A stretch of DNA of 55,840 bases from Nitrospirota bacterium (GCA_029858565.1 JAOUEV010000016.1:1-55840), one strand, 5' to 3'. Shown: positions 15,460-24,906, counted from the first letter of the stretch. Numbers and translations: made by a program. Notes: generated by a model from the letters alone, not told the origin.

Positions 15460-15945
15460 TTACAGAAGCGACTTGATGTCCTTTTCCAGATCGCCCTCCT
15501 CGGCGCCGCCGAGATACTGTTTCGCGATCATGCCGTCCTTATTGACGATATAGACCATGGGGATCGCCCGCACCATGTACTTCGCGGCGACCTCATCATC
15601 CCCCCTGAGCACGGGATAGCTGATGCCGAACTCCTTTGCAAAGGACCGTATCTCGTCCAGGCCGGATGTATCCATGGAAACACCAAGGACCACCAGCCCC
15701 TTGCCCTGATAAGCCTTGTGCAGCCGCTCCATGCCGGGAATGGACTCCCGACAGGGCGGGCACCAGGTCGCCCAGAACTCCACGAGCACCACCTTCCCCT
15801 TGAGGTCGCCGAGGTGGACGGCCTTCCCGGCAAGGTCCTTGAGGGTAAAATCAGGCGCCGCTGAAATTGCTGCGGTCTTCTCCTGCCTGGTGCAGCCTGC
15901 CAGCGCCGCCAGGAGAACGATAACCATGACAAACTTGTTCCGCAT
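15460..15945 (-). CDS. TlpA-like thioredoxin-fold lipoprotein
   Basis: This 161-residue protein is a periplasmic thiol-disulfide oxidoreductase of the TlpA/ResA type. It has a lipoprotein signal with LAGC (lipidated C18), the TlpA-specific APDFTLKDLAGK start, the active site WCPPC and a cis-proline region RAIPMVYIV. Such proteins reduce or maintain cysteines of exported proteins, often for cytochrome c maturation; the actual client is not revealed here. Downstream on the same strand lies tRNA-Gly. Upstream is trxA, with a 100-base gap, so the two may be co-transcribed. Confidence 0.92.
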   Translation of the reverse strand: MRNKFVMVIVLLAALAGCTRQEKTAAISAAPDFTLKDLAGKAVHLGDLKGKVVLVEFWATWCPPCRESIPGMERLHKAYQGKGLVVLGVSMDTSGLDEIRSFAKEFGISYPVLRGDDEVAAKYMVRAIPMVYIVNKDGMIAKQYLGGAEEGDLEKDIKSLL

Positions 15946-16044
15946 TGTTTTGCAAAGCTCCTTGTGACACGTTGAAACTATTCCGGCGGCGCCCTGAGAC
16001 GGGAGCCGCCGGTCGATGAACGTCAGGGAAGTACCGTCAAGGGA

Positions 16045-16365
16045 TCAAGCCAGCAGCGCGTCGACCTTCGACTTGAGCTGGGACTTGGGCACCGCGCCCA
16101 CGATCTGGTCCACGGTCTGGCCGTTCTTGAAGAACATGAGCGTCGGAATGCCCATGATCCGGTATTTGCCAGCGATATCGGGATTCTCGTCGGTGTTGAG
16201 CTTCAGCACCTTGATCTTGCCCGCGTATTCCTTCGAGATCTCGTCAACGATCGGCGCCACCATCCTGCAGGGGCCGCACCACACCGCCCAGAAGTCCACC
16301 AGCACCAATCCCTGGGCTTTCAGCACTTCCTGGTCCCACGTTGCACTCGTTACTGCGTCTGCCAT
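16045..16365 (-). CDS. trxA: Thioredoxin
   Basis: The 106-residue protein is a full-length cytoplasmic thioredoxin: FWAVWCGPC with the redox cysteines at 30 and 33, the [14 protein letters not shown] region, the cis-proline MGIPTLMFF and the C-terminal GAVPKSQL helix. AAGGAGGA lies just before the ATG. It follows the ferredoxin gene by 24 bases and so is probably driven by the strong promoter at 16607-16635. Pairing a small ferredoxin with thioredoxin recalls ferredoxin-dependent thioredoxin reduction, but no reductase is visible, so this is only a suggestion. Confidence 0.96.
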   Translation of the reverse strand: MADAVTSATWDQEVLKAQGLVLVDFWAVWCGPCRMVAPIVDEISKEYAGKIKVLKLNTDENPDIAGKYRIMGIPTLMFFKNGQTVDQIVGAVPKSQLKSKVDALLA

Positions 16366-16389
16366 GCCATCCTCCTTAGGAACCTGATC

Positions 16390-16590
16390 TTATGGTGTTG
16401 CCGGTGCCGCGGCACTTGTCGCCGGTTGCTTCCTGATCGCCCCTTCGGGACATACGCGGGGGCAGGCCCCGCAATCCATGCATTCCAAGCCGATCGTTGC
16501 CTTGCCGTTCAGAACATCGATCGCTTCGGTGGGGCACACATCGGCACAGGCCCCGCAGCCGGAGCACCTGTCTTGATTCACCACATACAT
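16390..16590 (-). CDS. Small 2[4Fe-4S] ferredoxin-like protein
   Basis: The 66-residue protein has two classical cluster motifs: C9-x2-C12-x2-C15-x3-C19-P and C37-x2-C40-x2-C43-x3-C47-P. An alanine/proline-rich tail follows. It should carry electrons in the cytoplasm. A longer frame starting at a TTG at 16635 is excluded, because the consensus promoter lies inside that extension. The ATG at 16590 falls about ten bases after the predicted transcription start. It is the first gene of a unit that continues with trxA. Confidence 0.93.
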   Translation of the reverse strand: MYVVNQDRCSGCGACADVCPTEAIDVLNGKATIGLECMDCGACPRVCPEGAIRKQPATSAAAPATP

Positions 16591-16606
16591 AGGACAACCG
16601 TGCTGG

Positions 16607-16635
16607 ATTATAGACCCCGTCCCAAATGTTGTCAA
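16607..16635 (-). promoter_or_regulatory. Perfect-consensus σ70 promoter of the ferredoxin-trxA unit
   Basis: On the minus strand TTGACA and TATAAT are separated by exactly 17 bases. The -35 box overlaps that of the divergent addB promoter on the plus strand. Confidence 0.9.
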
Positions 16636-16657
16636 TATGTTTTGATTGTGGCATAAT
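16629..16657 (+). promoter_or_regulatory. Divergent promoter of addB
   Basis: TTGTCA and CATAAT are 17 bases apart on the plus strand. The -10 box ends nine bases before the addB ATG, so the leader would be about three bases. Its -35 box shares five bases with the opposing promoter's -35. Confidence 0.65.
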
Positions 16658-16666
16658 CAACGGGCC

Positions 16667-19600
16667 ATGAGAACACAACTGATCCCCTACGGCGCCGACG
16701 GTTGGCGGGAAAAACTGAAGCTTATCGACGAACTTCTCGCCGAACCGGGCGGACCGCCGTTCCTGTATAACGATGTTCTGGTCCTGGTCCCCTCCTCGCG
16801 CCTCAGGAGGACCTACGGCCGGCTCGTTGTTGAGCGCGCGCTGGAGAAGCTGGGGACCGCGACAATATCGCCTCCCGATATCCGGACCCTCCATCAGCTC
16901 CTGCAGCACCTTCACGCACGCTCCGGCGGACGGCCGCTGATCGACGAGAACAGCAGGCTCGTGCTCGTCGAGGGCATTGTGAAGGAGCGCATGGCCTCGC
17001 TGCCTTTCGCGGACCCCATTCCCGACACGCTCGCGCCGTCCCTTGCCGCTGCCGTGGCCGATATGATCGAGGAACTGGGCGCGGCAGGGATAGGCCCGGA
17101 ACGGTTGTCCGGCGCGATCGCCGCGAGCGGCATCGGGGACAAGCGGCAGGTGGCGCTCCTGGAACAGGCCTATTGCCGCTACCAGGAGGTCCTTTCAGCC
17201 AAAGGCCTGAACGATCCGGCTGCCATGATCGTCGAGCTGGCGGAGAATTTCGATCCTGCGTGGCTCGCCCGGTACCGGCGCGTGATCGTCGACGGCCTGC
17301 ATGATGCAGGCGATCTCCAGGCACGGGTGCTCCGCAAGATCGCGCTGCACGAGCAAAGCACCTTCCTGATCGAGGCGCCCGGCGCGGACCTGGTAAGGAA
17401 CGCGTCCGACCAGCACCCGCTTCGGCTGATAAAGGAATTCTGCGCCAGGCTCGGGATCATGCTGGGAGAAGACCGTTCCGCTTCCGGGACCGATGCCGGG
17501 TTCCTGGCTGCCGCCCTGTTCGCGGACCGGCCCTTTGGCGAGTCTGCCGCTTCAGCGCCCCCGTCCTTTGCCCCGCGTCTTGACGCGCTTTCCGGCGTCA
17601 CCATGCGCGAAGAAGTGTCGCTCATCGCAGGCCGGGTCAAGGACTCTCTGCGCAGCGGGACCATTCCGGACTCGGTCCTGGTCGCGTTCCCGTCCCTGGA
17701 CGAGTACGGCCCTCTTGTTGAGGAGATATTCCGGGACTACGGGATCCCCTACAACCGTGCGCTCGGACGCCAGCTCAGCACCTCCGCGGTCGCGACCGCC
17801 CTGGTCTCCCTGCTCCAGACCGTGCAGGACAACTGCTCCGGCCGGTCCCTGCTCCGGGTCCTCAGTTCACCGTTCCTCAAGTTCAGCGAGGACCACTCGG
17901 TCGCCCCGGCATTCGAACGGCTGATGCGCGGCCAGCGGATCCTGGACGGCCGGGAACAATGGCTCAAAGCAGCACGGACCGCCTCATCCGATGAGAAAGG
18001 CCGCGACATCCTGTCCGGCCCTTTGCAGGACCTGTTCACCGCGCTCGACCCCTTCTTTACCAGCGACGCGCTGCCCCTGTCCGGGTGGATGGAACGGGCT
18101 GAAGCGCTCCTTCGGTGGTCCGGCATGGCCGAGCGGGTGGCGCTGATCAAAGGGCCGCTGAACGTGAACCTCCAATCCTTCAAGAAACTGAGCGAGGTCA
18201 TGGCGTCCCTGAGCCGGGCAGGCAGGCTCTTTCCGGAATACCGCTATTCCTTTGACGAGTGGTCCTTCCTGCTCAGAAAGACCTTCATGCATGCCCGTTT
18301 CCAGGTCCCGCCGGACGACGAGGGCGGCGTCCAGGTCCTGGGCCTTGAGGAGAGCGCGAGCCATGCCTGGAGCGAGATCTACCTGGGCGGACTGATCGAC
18401 GGAAAGTTCCCCCAGCGACTGCCGCAGAACATCTTTCTTCCCGAAGCAACGCTTGAGACCCTGGGCGTGCGGCCGCTGGAGCAGGCGCGCATGAACGCGG
18501 CCTATCATTTCTACCGCCTCCTGCTCTCGGCGCCGCGGGTCACGCTCACCTGGCCCGAGAACCAGGGCGACCGGCCGGTCGTTGCATCGCCCTTCCTGGC
18601 GGAGCTGAAGCCCTTGGAGATCGCCGGTCTGCTGAACCGGGGCATGGAAAGAACGCGGCAGTTCCAGTTCAGCCTCAGGCCCGAGGACGCGCGAAGCGTG
18701 GCTGAGCTGGCCAAGGCCATTGCCGTGACCGGCGCTCCTGTCTGTCTCGACGAGGTCCTTCGATCGGATATGGACAGCATGCCGGCTGTGCGCTCGGCAT
18801 ATCAAACACAACCATCTCCCGCGCCGGCTGCGATCCCGATCCCGGGCATTACGACCTTCTCGGTCACGGACCTGGATGTATATCTCAACTGTCCCTACGA
18901 CTACTATGTCAAAAAGATCCTCGGCATCGAACCGCTCGAAGAGGTGACCGAGGACATCTCGCCCAGCGACCGGGGAAGCAGGGTGCACGCCATCCTGAAA
19001 AGGTTCTACGAAGAGTGGCAGGAGCCGGTCACCTCATCCAATCTGGACCAAGCGCGCGGCCTGCTCCTGTCCCTGAGCGAAGGTTACTACAAGCGCGACG
19101 CCGACACCTTCCGCAACCGCAGGGAAAAAGACCTCTTCGTCACCACGGTCGCGGAACGGTTCCTGACTGCGGAAACAGGCTTCTGGACCCAGGGCTTCCG
19201 TCCTTTCTTCCTGGAGCAGCGGATCGACGACTTCACCTTCAACCTCGGCAGCGGCAGGGAGTTCACCCTCACGGCCAAGATCGACCGCATTGATGTGGAC
19301 GACAAGGGGAACTTTGTCGTGGTGGACTACAAGACCGGAAAATACCCGCAGCCGAAGATGGGGCCGGACCAGGAGATATTCCAGCTGCCGGTCTATGCCT
19401 GCATGGCCATACGGTCGCTCGCGGGAAGATCCCCGGCGCTCGGAAAGCCCGTCGGCCTGGCCTATTACGACCTTGCGGGAAAGTTCGGCAATGTTGCGCG
19501 CGATGTGGTGCTCTACGACAAGGACGCCGGATTCGACCAGCCCGCGGTCAAGCCCAAGGCCAGTCCGAGGAGTACGGAAGAGTTCAATGCCATATTGGAT

Positions 19601-19732
19601 CAGAGCATGCGAAAAGCAGCAATGGCGATAGAAGGCATCGTGAAGGGCGATTTTTCAGCAAAGCCGCTGGACAAGAACCGGTGCATGTTCTGCGCGAACG
19701 AGATGATGTGCGGAAAAGAACCGGAGGAATGA
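16667..19732 (+). CDS. addB: AddB-like helicase-nuclease subunit with Fe-S nuclease domain
   Basis: AddB works with AddA to resect double-strand breaks for recombination and to destroy foreign linear DNA. The 1021-residue protein has an inactive UvrD-like N-terminal region without a clear Walker A, and a C-terminal PD-(D/E)XK nuclease. Nuclease landmarks are RGSRVHAIL, the D of KIDRID and the VDYKTGK core. The four cysteines of the Fe-S staple are visible: one in LNCPYDYY and three in CMFCANEMMC. The start at 16667 fits the promoter position. AddA lies downstream after an inserted RAYT gene. Confidence 0.88.
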   Translation: MRTQLIPYGADGWREKLKLIDELLAEPGGPPFLYNDVLVLVPSSRLRRTYGRLVVERALEKLGTATISPPDIRTLHQLLQHLHARSGGRPLIDENSRLVLVEGIVKERMASLPFADPIPDTLAPSLAAAVADMIEELGAAGIGPERLSGAIAASGIGDKRQVALLEQAYCRYQEVLSAKGLNDPAAMIVELAENFDPAWLARYRRVIVDGLHDAGDLQARVLRKIALHEQSTFLIEAPGADLVRNASDQHPLRLIKEFCARLGIMLGEDRSASGTDAGFLAAALFADRPFGESAASAPPSFAPRLDALSGVTMREEVSLIAGRVKDSLRSGTIPDSVLVAFPSLDEYGPLVEEIFRDYGIPYNRALGRQLSTSAVATALVSLLQTVQDNCSGRSLLRVLSSPFLKFSEDHSVAPAFERLMRGQRILDGREQWLKAARTASSDEKGRDILSGPLQDLFTALDPFFTSDALPLSGWMERAEALLRWSGMAERVALIKGPLNVNLQSFKKLSEVMASLSRAGRLFPEYRYSFDEWSFLLRKTFMHARFQVPPDDEGGVQVLGLEESASHAWSEIYLGGLIDGKFPQRLPQNIFLPEATLETLGVRPLEQARMNAAYHFYRLLLSAPRVTLTWPENQGDRPVVASPFLAELKPLEIAGLLNRGMERTRQFQFSLRPEDARSVAELAKAIAVTGAPVCLDEVLRSDMDSMPAVRSAYQTQPSPAPAAIPIPGITTFSVTDLDVYLNCPYDYYVKKILGIEPLEEVTEDISPSDRGSRVHAILKRFYEEWQEPVTSSNLDQARGLLLSLSEGYYKRDADTFRNRREKDLFVTTVAERFLTAETGFWTQGFRPFFLEQRIDDFTFNLGSGREFTLTAKIDRIDVDDKGNFVVVDYKTGKYPQPKMGPDQEIFQLPVYACMAIRSLAGRSPALGKPVGLAYYDLAGKFGNVARDVVLYDKDAGFDQPAVKPKASPRSTEEFNAILDQSMRKAAMAIEGIVKGDFSAKPLDKNRCMFCANEMMCGKEPEE

Positions 19733-19734
19733 CT

Positions 19735-19760
19735 GTAGGGGCGGGTTTCAAACCCGCCCG
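19735..19760. repeat. REP palindrome 1, just after addB
   Basis: GGGGCGGGTTTCAAACCCGCCC forms a near-perfect hairpin three bases after the addB stop. It is the first of three copies around the RAYT gene. Confidence 0.88.
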
Positions 19761-20056
19761 CAAAATAGGATCGACAAACAATGCCATTCAATCCCGACAT
19801 CCATCATCGTAAATCCATCCGCCTGAAGGATTACGATTACTCCCAGAGAGGCGCGTATTTTGTGACGGTGTGCACATGGAATCGGGAACATTCCCTTGGA
19901 ACGATTGAGCAAAACGTTCTGCAACCATCCGGCTGCGGAGATATCGTTCTTGATTGCTGGAATGCTTTGCCGAACCATTACCCACATATCATGCTTGATG
20001 CATTTACTTTGATGCCGAACCATATCCATGGGATTATCATGATCATGAACGATGTT

Positions 20057-20085
20057 GTAAGGGCGGGTTTAAAACCCGCCCCTAC
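20057..20085. repeat. REP palindrome 2, inside the RAYT coding sequence
   Basis: The hairpin is built of GGGCGGGTTT and AAACCCGCCC. It is translated in frame by the RAYT gene and lies between the HUH motif and the catalytic tyrosine. Confidence 0.88.
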
Positions 20086-20299
20086 GGAGAATCATCATGG
20101 CCTGTCTGAAATCGTTCGGGCTTTGAAAACTTTCTCCTCTCGACGGATTAACGCCTCCCGCAAAACTCCGGGCATGCCGGTGTGGCAACGGAACTATTAC
20201 GAACATGTGATCCGGAACGACGACGATCTGAATGCCATACGGGAATATATACAATACAATCCCGCAGGATGGGACAGGGACGAGGAGAATCCCCATTTT

Positions 20300-20328
20300 G
20301 TAGGGGCGGGTTTCAAACCCGCCCCTGC
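20300..20328. repeat. REP palindrome 3, at the 3' end of the RAYT gene
   Basis: GGGGCGGGTTTCAAACCCGCCCC, described by its arms GGGGCGGGTTT and AAACCCGCCCC, lies within the last codons of the RAYT gene and 15 bases before the addA ATG. Confidence 0.88.
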
Positions 20329-20342
20329 CCAGGACAGGAACA

Positions 20343-23300
20343 ATGGATAACAGACCCGACACCTCACGCTCGGTCCACCTCTCGGCCTCGGCTGGCTCAG
20401 GCAAGACCCGCGCGCTCAAGGAACGCTACCTTGCGCTCCTTGACCTGCTTGATCGCGCCGGCCTGGGCATTGACCAGGCCGTGGCCATCACCTTCACGGA
20501 CAAAGCGGCCGCGGAGATCAAGGAACGGGTGATGAAGGACCTGCCCGAGACCATGCTCAGAAAGATCATCCGGGGCAGGCAGGACCTGCGCATCTCCACG
20601 ATCCATTCCTTTTGCATGAACCTGTTGAAGCGCTATCCCCTGGAAGCCGGGCTGCCTCCGGACTTCGGAGTGCTGGACAGCAGGGACCAGGCCGACCGGA
20701 TCAACCGCGCTGTGCTGGATGCGCTGGAAGGATCGGATCGGGACAGCTCTCTCATGTCGCCGCTCAGGACATTCACCGCTGACGAGCTCATAGGCGTGAT
20801 AACGTTCCTGATCTCGATCCGGAGCAGGCTGAAGCGCCTGGAGATCGACGCGGGAGGTCCCGGGCAGCTTATCGACGCGGTCAGGACCGGCATGGCCGCT
20901 GATGCGGCTGAAGCGGAACTGGGGGCACTGGTCGCATCAAGGGACTGGCGGACCTGTTTCGGCCGGATGGAAGAGATCCTGCGTGCTCAGCCGGACCATT
21001 ACGACAGGTCGCTGGGAGATCTGCACCGGCAACTGGCTGAGCCGACGGACAGGGCTTCGCTGCTCAGGATCGCGGCATCGCTTGCGCCGGTCTATTTCAA
21101 CAAAGATGGCGCACCATCGAAGAAGTTCTTTATCGCGAAAAAGAGCTTTGGCAAGGGAGACCGGCAGGGGTACGAAGAATGTTATCTCGCTATCCAGGAC
21201 CTGCTCGTCAGGACGCGCGATCTTGATGCCCGGGTCCGGTCCGCAGGCGAGGCAGCGAGCCTGCTCAGGCTCTATCTCAGCGCCGAGGACCGCTACCATG
21301 ACATGAAACTGCGCGAAGGCGTGCTGGACTTCGACGACCTGGAGGTCCATGCCTATCGCCTGCTCAAGAACATCGATTCCCCGGAGATCCTCTACTGGCT
21401 CGACCGGAAGATCCTTCACTTCCTTGTTGACGAATTTCAGGACACCAGCGACATCCAGTGGGCGATCCTCGAGACGCTGACCGCCGAGATCTTCGCGGGC
21501 CAGGGCGCTGACAAGCCCATGGGGCCCACGCTCTTCGTGGTCGGCGACCGGAAACAGTCCATCTACCGGTTCCGCGAAGCCAACTACCGGCTGATCGACG
21601 ATGTGCGCGAAAAGATGGTACGGAACCTGGCCGAGGGTTCGCGCAGCATCAGGACGCTGGACCGCAACTACCGCTCCGTGCCCGAGGTGATCAGCGCGGT
21701 GAACCAGGTCTTTATCTCCCTCTGGGGCAACGCCTATATTCCGTCGGAGTCCGACCGCAGGGACCACCAGGGGGTGGTTGACCTGATCGAGATCGTTCCT
21801 GACCCGTCAACGGACGACCAGGCCGGCCTGCCCGCGGAAGCTGAGGTGCTTGCCGCGGAGATCGGCCGGCTGATCGACAGCAAAATGCCGGTCCATGAAC
21901 ATAAGGACGGCCGCTGGCTCACGAGGCCGGTTGCCTACGGCGACTGCGCCATCCTGATCCAGTCGCGGACACGATTGAAGGAATACGAAGCAGCGCTCCG
22001 CGGCCGGGGCGTGCCGTTCCGCGTTGTAGGCGGCATCGGTTTCTATGAGCAGGAGGAGATCCAGGCCGTCATCAACGTGCTCTTCTTCCTCTGGAACCGC
22101 GAGGACCGGCTGAGCCTGGCTTCGGCGCTCAAATCCCCCCTCTTCGGACTTTCGGACCGGGACATCCTCGGCCTCTTTTCCCGGGAAGGCGACCCGCTCC
22201 GGCGGCTTGCCGAGAACCATCCTTTTGTCCACGGCCGCCTGGACGCCTGGTCGCGATACGCCGGCACCGAACCCCTGTCCGGCCTGATCCACCGCGTGAT
22301 CATGGACTCCGGCGCCTATGTGATCTTCGGCAGACGAAATTCCCAGGCAGTGTTCAACATCGACAAGCTGCTCGACACTGCCCGGGAGTTCGAACGCAGG
22401 GGCTACACCACGCTCCAGGACTTCGTGGAATGGATCAGGAACATCCGCGAGGCTGAGCAGCGCGAGGCGACCGCGGACATGAACCTGCCGGGGTACGAAG
22501 GCGCGGTCAGCATCATGACCGTGCACAAGGCAAAAGGCCTGGAGTTCCCCGTGCTCTTCCTGCCGGGGATGAACCAGAAACCGAGATCGGTCTCCCACGG
22601 ACCTGCGGCCATTATCGCGTCGGGCAGCGGGGTGCGCATGGCCGTCAAAGGGTCCGGCGGTCCGGTCTATGATGAACTATGGGAACAGGAGAGGGACGAG
22701 CTCCGCCAGGAGCACCAGCGGCTGCTGTACGTTGCCATGACCAGGGCGCGCGACCGGCTTGTGATGATCGGGACATTGGACACCGGCAAGACGCCGGTGA
22801 GCGAGAACAGCTGGCTCGGATTTCTGCGACAGGCAATACCGGCTCTTGACGCTGCCGGATCCCGGAGCCCGGGCCTGTACAGGTCATCGTACCCCGACTG
22901 GGCCGCAGAGACCCTGGAGATACCGGAGACCCGCGAAACCGGGGCCGGGACAAGGACGCCGGAGCGGACCATCGATGCCACCGCGCTTATCGAACGCCTG
23001 AGGCCGGTCACGGGACCGGGAGCCCTTGACTGGAAAAAGACCACGGACCTTATCAGCGCGGACCGCGAATGGTGGAGCGAACATCCGGCGCCGCAGCAGC
23101 CCGGCGGCCTGTCCCCCCTGACCAGGGGGAGCTTCCTGCACCGCTGTCTTGAGCTTATGACAACTGCCAGGGATGCAGATCCCGGGAAGATCAGCCATGA
23201 GTTCCCCGAGATCGAGGCGCTGGAGGGATCGCGCAGGCAAGCGTTCCTGGACGATGCCGCTGCGGTCCTTGGCCGCGTGACCGGGAACAAGGATATGGAA

Positions 23301-23594
23301 TGGATATTCGAACAAGGTCCCGGGGCTTACAGCGAACTGCCCTTCTTGTCGCGCCGGGAGAACGACATCATGAGCGGCATCATGGACCGTGTGGTGGTAC
23401 GGGACGGAATTGCGCGGGTCGTGGATTACAAGGCCATCAGCATCAGGGACCAGGCGGACCTTGCAGCCTGGAAAGATCATTATCTGCCGCAGATACAGAC
23501 CTACTGCGATGCGGCAAAGGCCCTCTTCCGGGTCAATACTGTCGAGGGATATCTGCTCTTCCTGGACAGCGGATTGCTGGAGCGGGTCGTCTGA
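20343..23594 (+). CDS. addA: AddA-like UvrD/RecB helicase-nuclease
   Basis: The 1083-residue protein is the motor subunit of an AddAB complex. Superfamily 1A helicase motifs occur in order: ASAGSGKT near residue 14, TFTDKAAAEI, LVDEFQDTSDIQW, GDRKQSIYRFR, MTVHKAKGLEFPV and YVAMTRARDRL. A C-terminal PD-(D/E)XK nuclease follows, with GSFLHRCLE, the D of GIMDRV and VVDYKA. GGACAGGAACA before the ATG can serve as ribosome site. The start overlaps the end of the RAYT gene, so expression now depends on read-through from addB or on the RAYT region. The last residues pack shortly after the nuclease core, as expected. Confidence 0.93.
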   Translation: MDNRPDTSRSVHLSASAGSGKTRALKERYLALLDLLDRAGLGIDQAVAITFTDKAAAEIKERVMKDLPETMLRKIIRGRQDLRISTIHSFCMNLLKRYPLEAGLPPDFGVLDSRDQADRINRAVLDALEGSDRDSSLMSPLRTFTADELIGVITFLISIRSRLKRLEIDAGGPGQLIDAVRTGMAADAAEAELGALVASRDWRTCFGRMEEILRAQPDHYDRSLGDLHRQLAEPTDRASLLRIAASLAPVYFNKDGAPSKKFFIAKKSFGKGDRQGYEECYLAIQDLLVRTRDLDARVRSAGEAASLLRLYLSAEDRYHDMKLREGVLDFDDLEVHAYRLLKNIDSPEILYWLDRKILHFLVDEFQDTSDIQWAILETLTAEIFAGQGADKPMGPTLFVVGDRKQSIYRFREANYRLIDDVREKMVRNLAEGSRSIRTLDRNYRSVPEVISAVNQVFISLWGNAYIPSESDRRDHQGVVDLIEIVPDPSTDDQAGLPAEAEVLAAEIGRLIDSKMPVHEHKDGRWLTRPVAYGDCAILIQSRTRLKEYEAALRGRGVPFRVVGGIGFYEQEEIQAVINVLFFLWNREDRLSLASALKSPLFGLSDRDILGLFSREGDPLRRLAENHPFVHGRLDAWSRYAGTEPLSGLIHRVIMDSGAYVIFGRRNSQAVFNIDKLLDTAREFERRGYTTLQDFVEWIRNIREAEQREATADMNLPGYEGAVSIMTVHKAKGLEFPVLFLPGMNQKPRSVSHGPAAIIASGSGVRMAVKGSGGPVYDELWEQERDELRQEHQRLLYVAMTRARDRLVMIGTLDTGKTPVSENSWLGFLRQAIPALDAAGSRSPGLYRSSYPDWAAETLEIPETRETGAGTRTPERTIDATALIERLRPVTGPGALDWKKTTDLISADREWWSEHPAPQQPGGLSPLTRGSFLHRCLELMTTARDADPGKISHEFPEIEALEGSRRQAFLDDAAAVLGRVTGNKDMEWIFEQGPGAYSELPFLSRRENDIMSGIMDRVVVRDGIARVVDYKAISIRDQADLAAWKDHYLPQIQTYCDAAKALFRVNTVEGYLLFLDSGLLERVV

Positions 23595-23646
23595 GCCGGG
23601 ACGATCAGCGCACCTTGAGCTTCTTGTCGATCTTCTTATCCCCTGT

Positions 23647-24906
23647 TCAGAACGACTCCCAGGGATAACCGAAAATGATCGAGGTCTCGATCCCTTCCCT
23701 GCCCGTTGCGAAATCGAACCGCAGCACCACGCCCGATGCCGTGACCATGCGGAATCCCGTCCCGTAGGACGACCGGAACACCTCCCGGAGGTCGTCGCGG
23801 TTGTCCGCCACGCTCGCCATCTCGTAGAAAAAGGCGATCTGCAGTGCCGTTCGCACGTCCCTGGCAATGAAGATATCGAACGGACGCGCCTCCTCGGTGA
23901 GGTTCCATCGGATCTCGGTGGCGTAGAACACCGAATGGGCGCCCTTGAAACGGTCATTGGGATAGGAGCGCATCCTGCTCGTGCCGCCCAGCGCGCTCAC
24001 GGTCCCGTAGGTGTTCGCGGCGATGATGTTGTCGATCACCTGTTCGCATTCGGTCCGTTCCGCCGGGTCGGAGATCGTGGAGCAGTTCAGGTTCTGTTCC
24101 GCTGCCACCGTGGCCCGGTCGGTCGAACCCGGACGGTTGACGTGGGCGTCGGACCGGAAATAGTTGATAAGCCAGGTGCTGATCCTGCCGAGCGGAACGT
24201 ATGCCGTGGCGTTGTACTCCATGTTGTAGAAATCCGCATCAATATGGTTCACCGGAGGGGACCACCAGCGGCTGACATCAAGGCGGAATCCGCTGCGCGG
24301 GTCGGCGTAATCATCGCTCAGGTCGATCCGCGTGCCCAGGGCGTAGACCTTGGTGCGCCAGGGCCGGGGGTCATCGATATCAAGGATCACGTTCCCGTTG
24401 TTGTCCCGGATCTTGTCGAGCGTTGACTTGATGTTGTAATTGCCGCCGTAGATCTCGAACCGCCGGTCCGCGAAGGTGGCCGTGAGCCGTTCGCCCACGA
24501 ACCAGAAATTGCCGAGTTCCATGAGGCTGTAATCGTGCTTCCCGGTCTCCATGCCCCGCTGCCGGAAACTCGTCGCCGTTATGGCGTTGAAATTCTGGTT
24601 GAACAGGTCAAGGATCAGCGTTTTCGGCACGAGATGGACGTCCGCCAGGCCGAGCCCCAGTCCGCGCACTTCGCCGCCGAGCAGGAATCCGAAGGCATCG
24701 GTGTGCGTTCCGGCGATGTTATTGGCCAGCCCGATCAGCGCGCCGCCCGCGCCGATGCCCGGAATGCTGTAGGGCGACGGAAACAGATAGTATCCCGGGT
24801 CCGTCTGGAACTGGGGCTTGCGGCGCTCCGGGTAAGAGGTCTCCTCGCACCATGCATTGCCGGCGACGGTGACGATCAACAGCACAACGAACGGAACCAT
24901 GCGCAT
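23647..24906 (-). CDS. Outer-membrane β-barrel protein, Omp85/surface-antigen-like without POTRA
   Basis: The 419-residue protein begins with a signal peptide (VPFVVLLIVTVAGNAWC). It continues with alternating strands, including GIGAGGALIGLANNIAGT and paired aromatic strands, and ends in the outer-membrane signature FGYPWESF with terminal phenylalanine. The layout resembles the barrel half of Omp85/D15 surface-antigen proteins, but there is no room for POTRA domains. Function is unknown and could be lipid or protein export with a partner. I start at 24906, where GAGGA lies about nine bases upstream; the longer frame adds a non-signal extension. Confidence 0.75.
   Translation of the reverse strand: MRMVPFVVLLIVTVAGNAWCEETSYPERRKPQFQTDPGYYLFPSPYSIPGIGAGGALIGLANNIAGTHTDAFGFLLGGEVRGLGLGLADVHLVPKTLILDLFNQNFNAITATSFRQRGMETGKHDYSLMELGNFWFVGERLTATFADRRFEIYGGNYNIKSTLDKIRDNNGNVILDIDDPRPWRTKVYALGTRIDLSDDYADPRSGFRLDVSRWWSPPVNHIDADFYNMEYNATAYVPLGRISTWLINYFRSDAHVNRPGSTDRATVAAEQNLNCSTISDPAERTECEQVIDNIIAANTYGTVSALGGTSRMRSYPNDRFKGAHSVFYATEIRWNLTEEARPFDIFIARDVRTALQIAFFYEMASVADNRDDLREVFRSSYGTGFRMVTASGVVLRFDFATGREGIETSIIFGYPWESF

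Larger units (their letters stand above)
19781..20350 (+). mobile_element. REP-associated tyrosine transposase (RAYT) gene
   Basis: This 189-residue protein is an IS200-like single-strand transposase of the RAYT group, which cuts and mobilises REP hairpins. The HUH motif is H81-I-H83 within LMPNHIHGI, and the catalytic tyrosine is in the WQRNYYEHVIRND motif (Y139 or Y140). Three REP copies accompany it, and two lie inside its reading frame, encoding RAGLKPAPT at about residues 94-102 and GAGFKPAPA at 175-183. The gene sits between addB and addA in the same direction, and its stop overlaps the addA start by eight bases. Confidence 0.92.

Noticed and set aside
16591-16635. A TTG start adding 15 residues to the ferredoxin
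   Set aside because: The extension contains the consensus -35 and -10 boxes of its promoter, so it would lie upstream of the transcription start.
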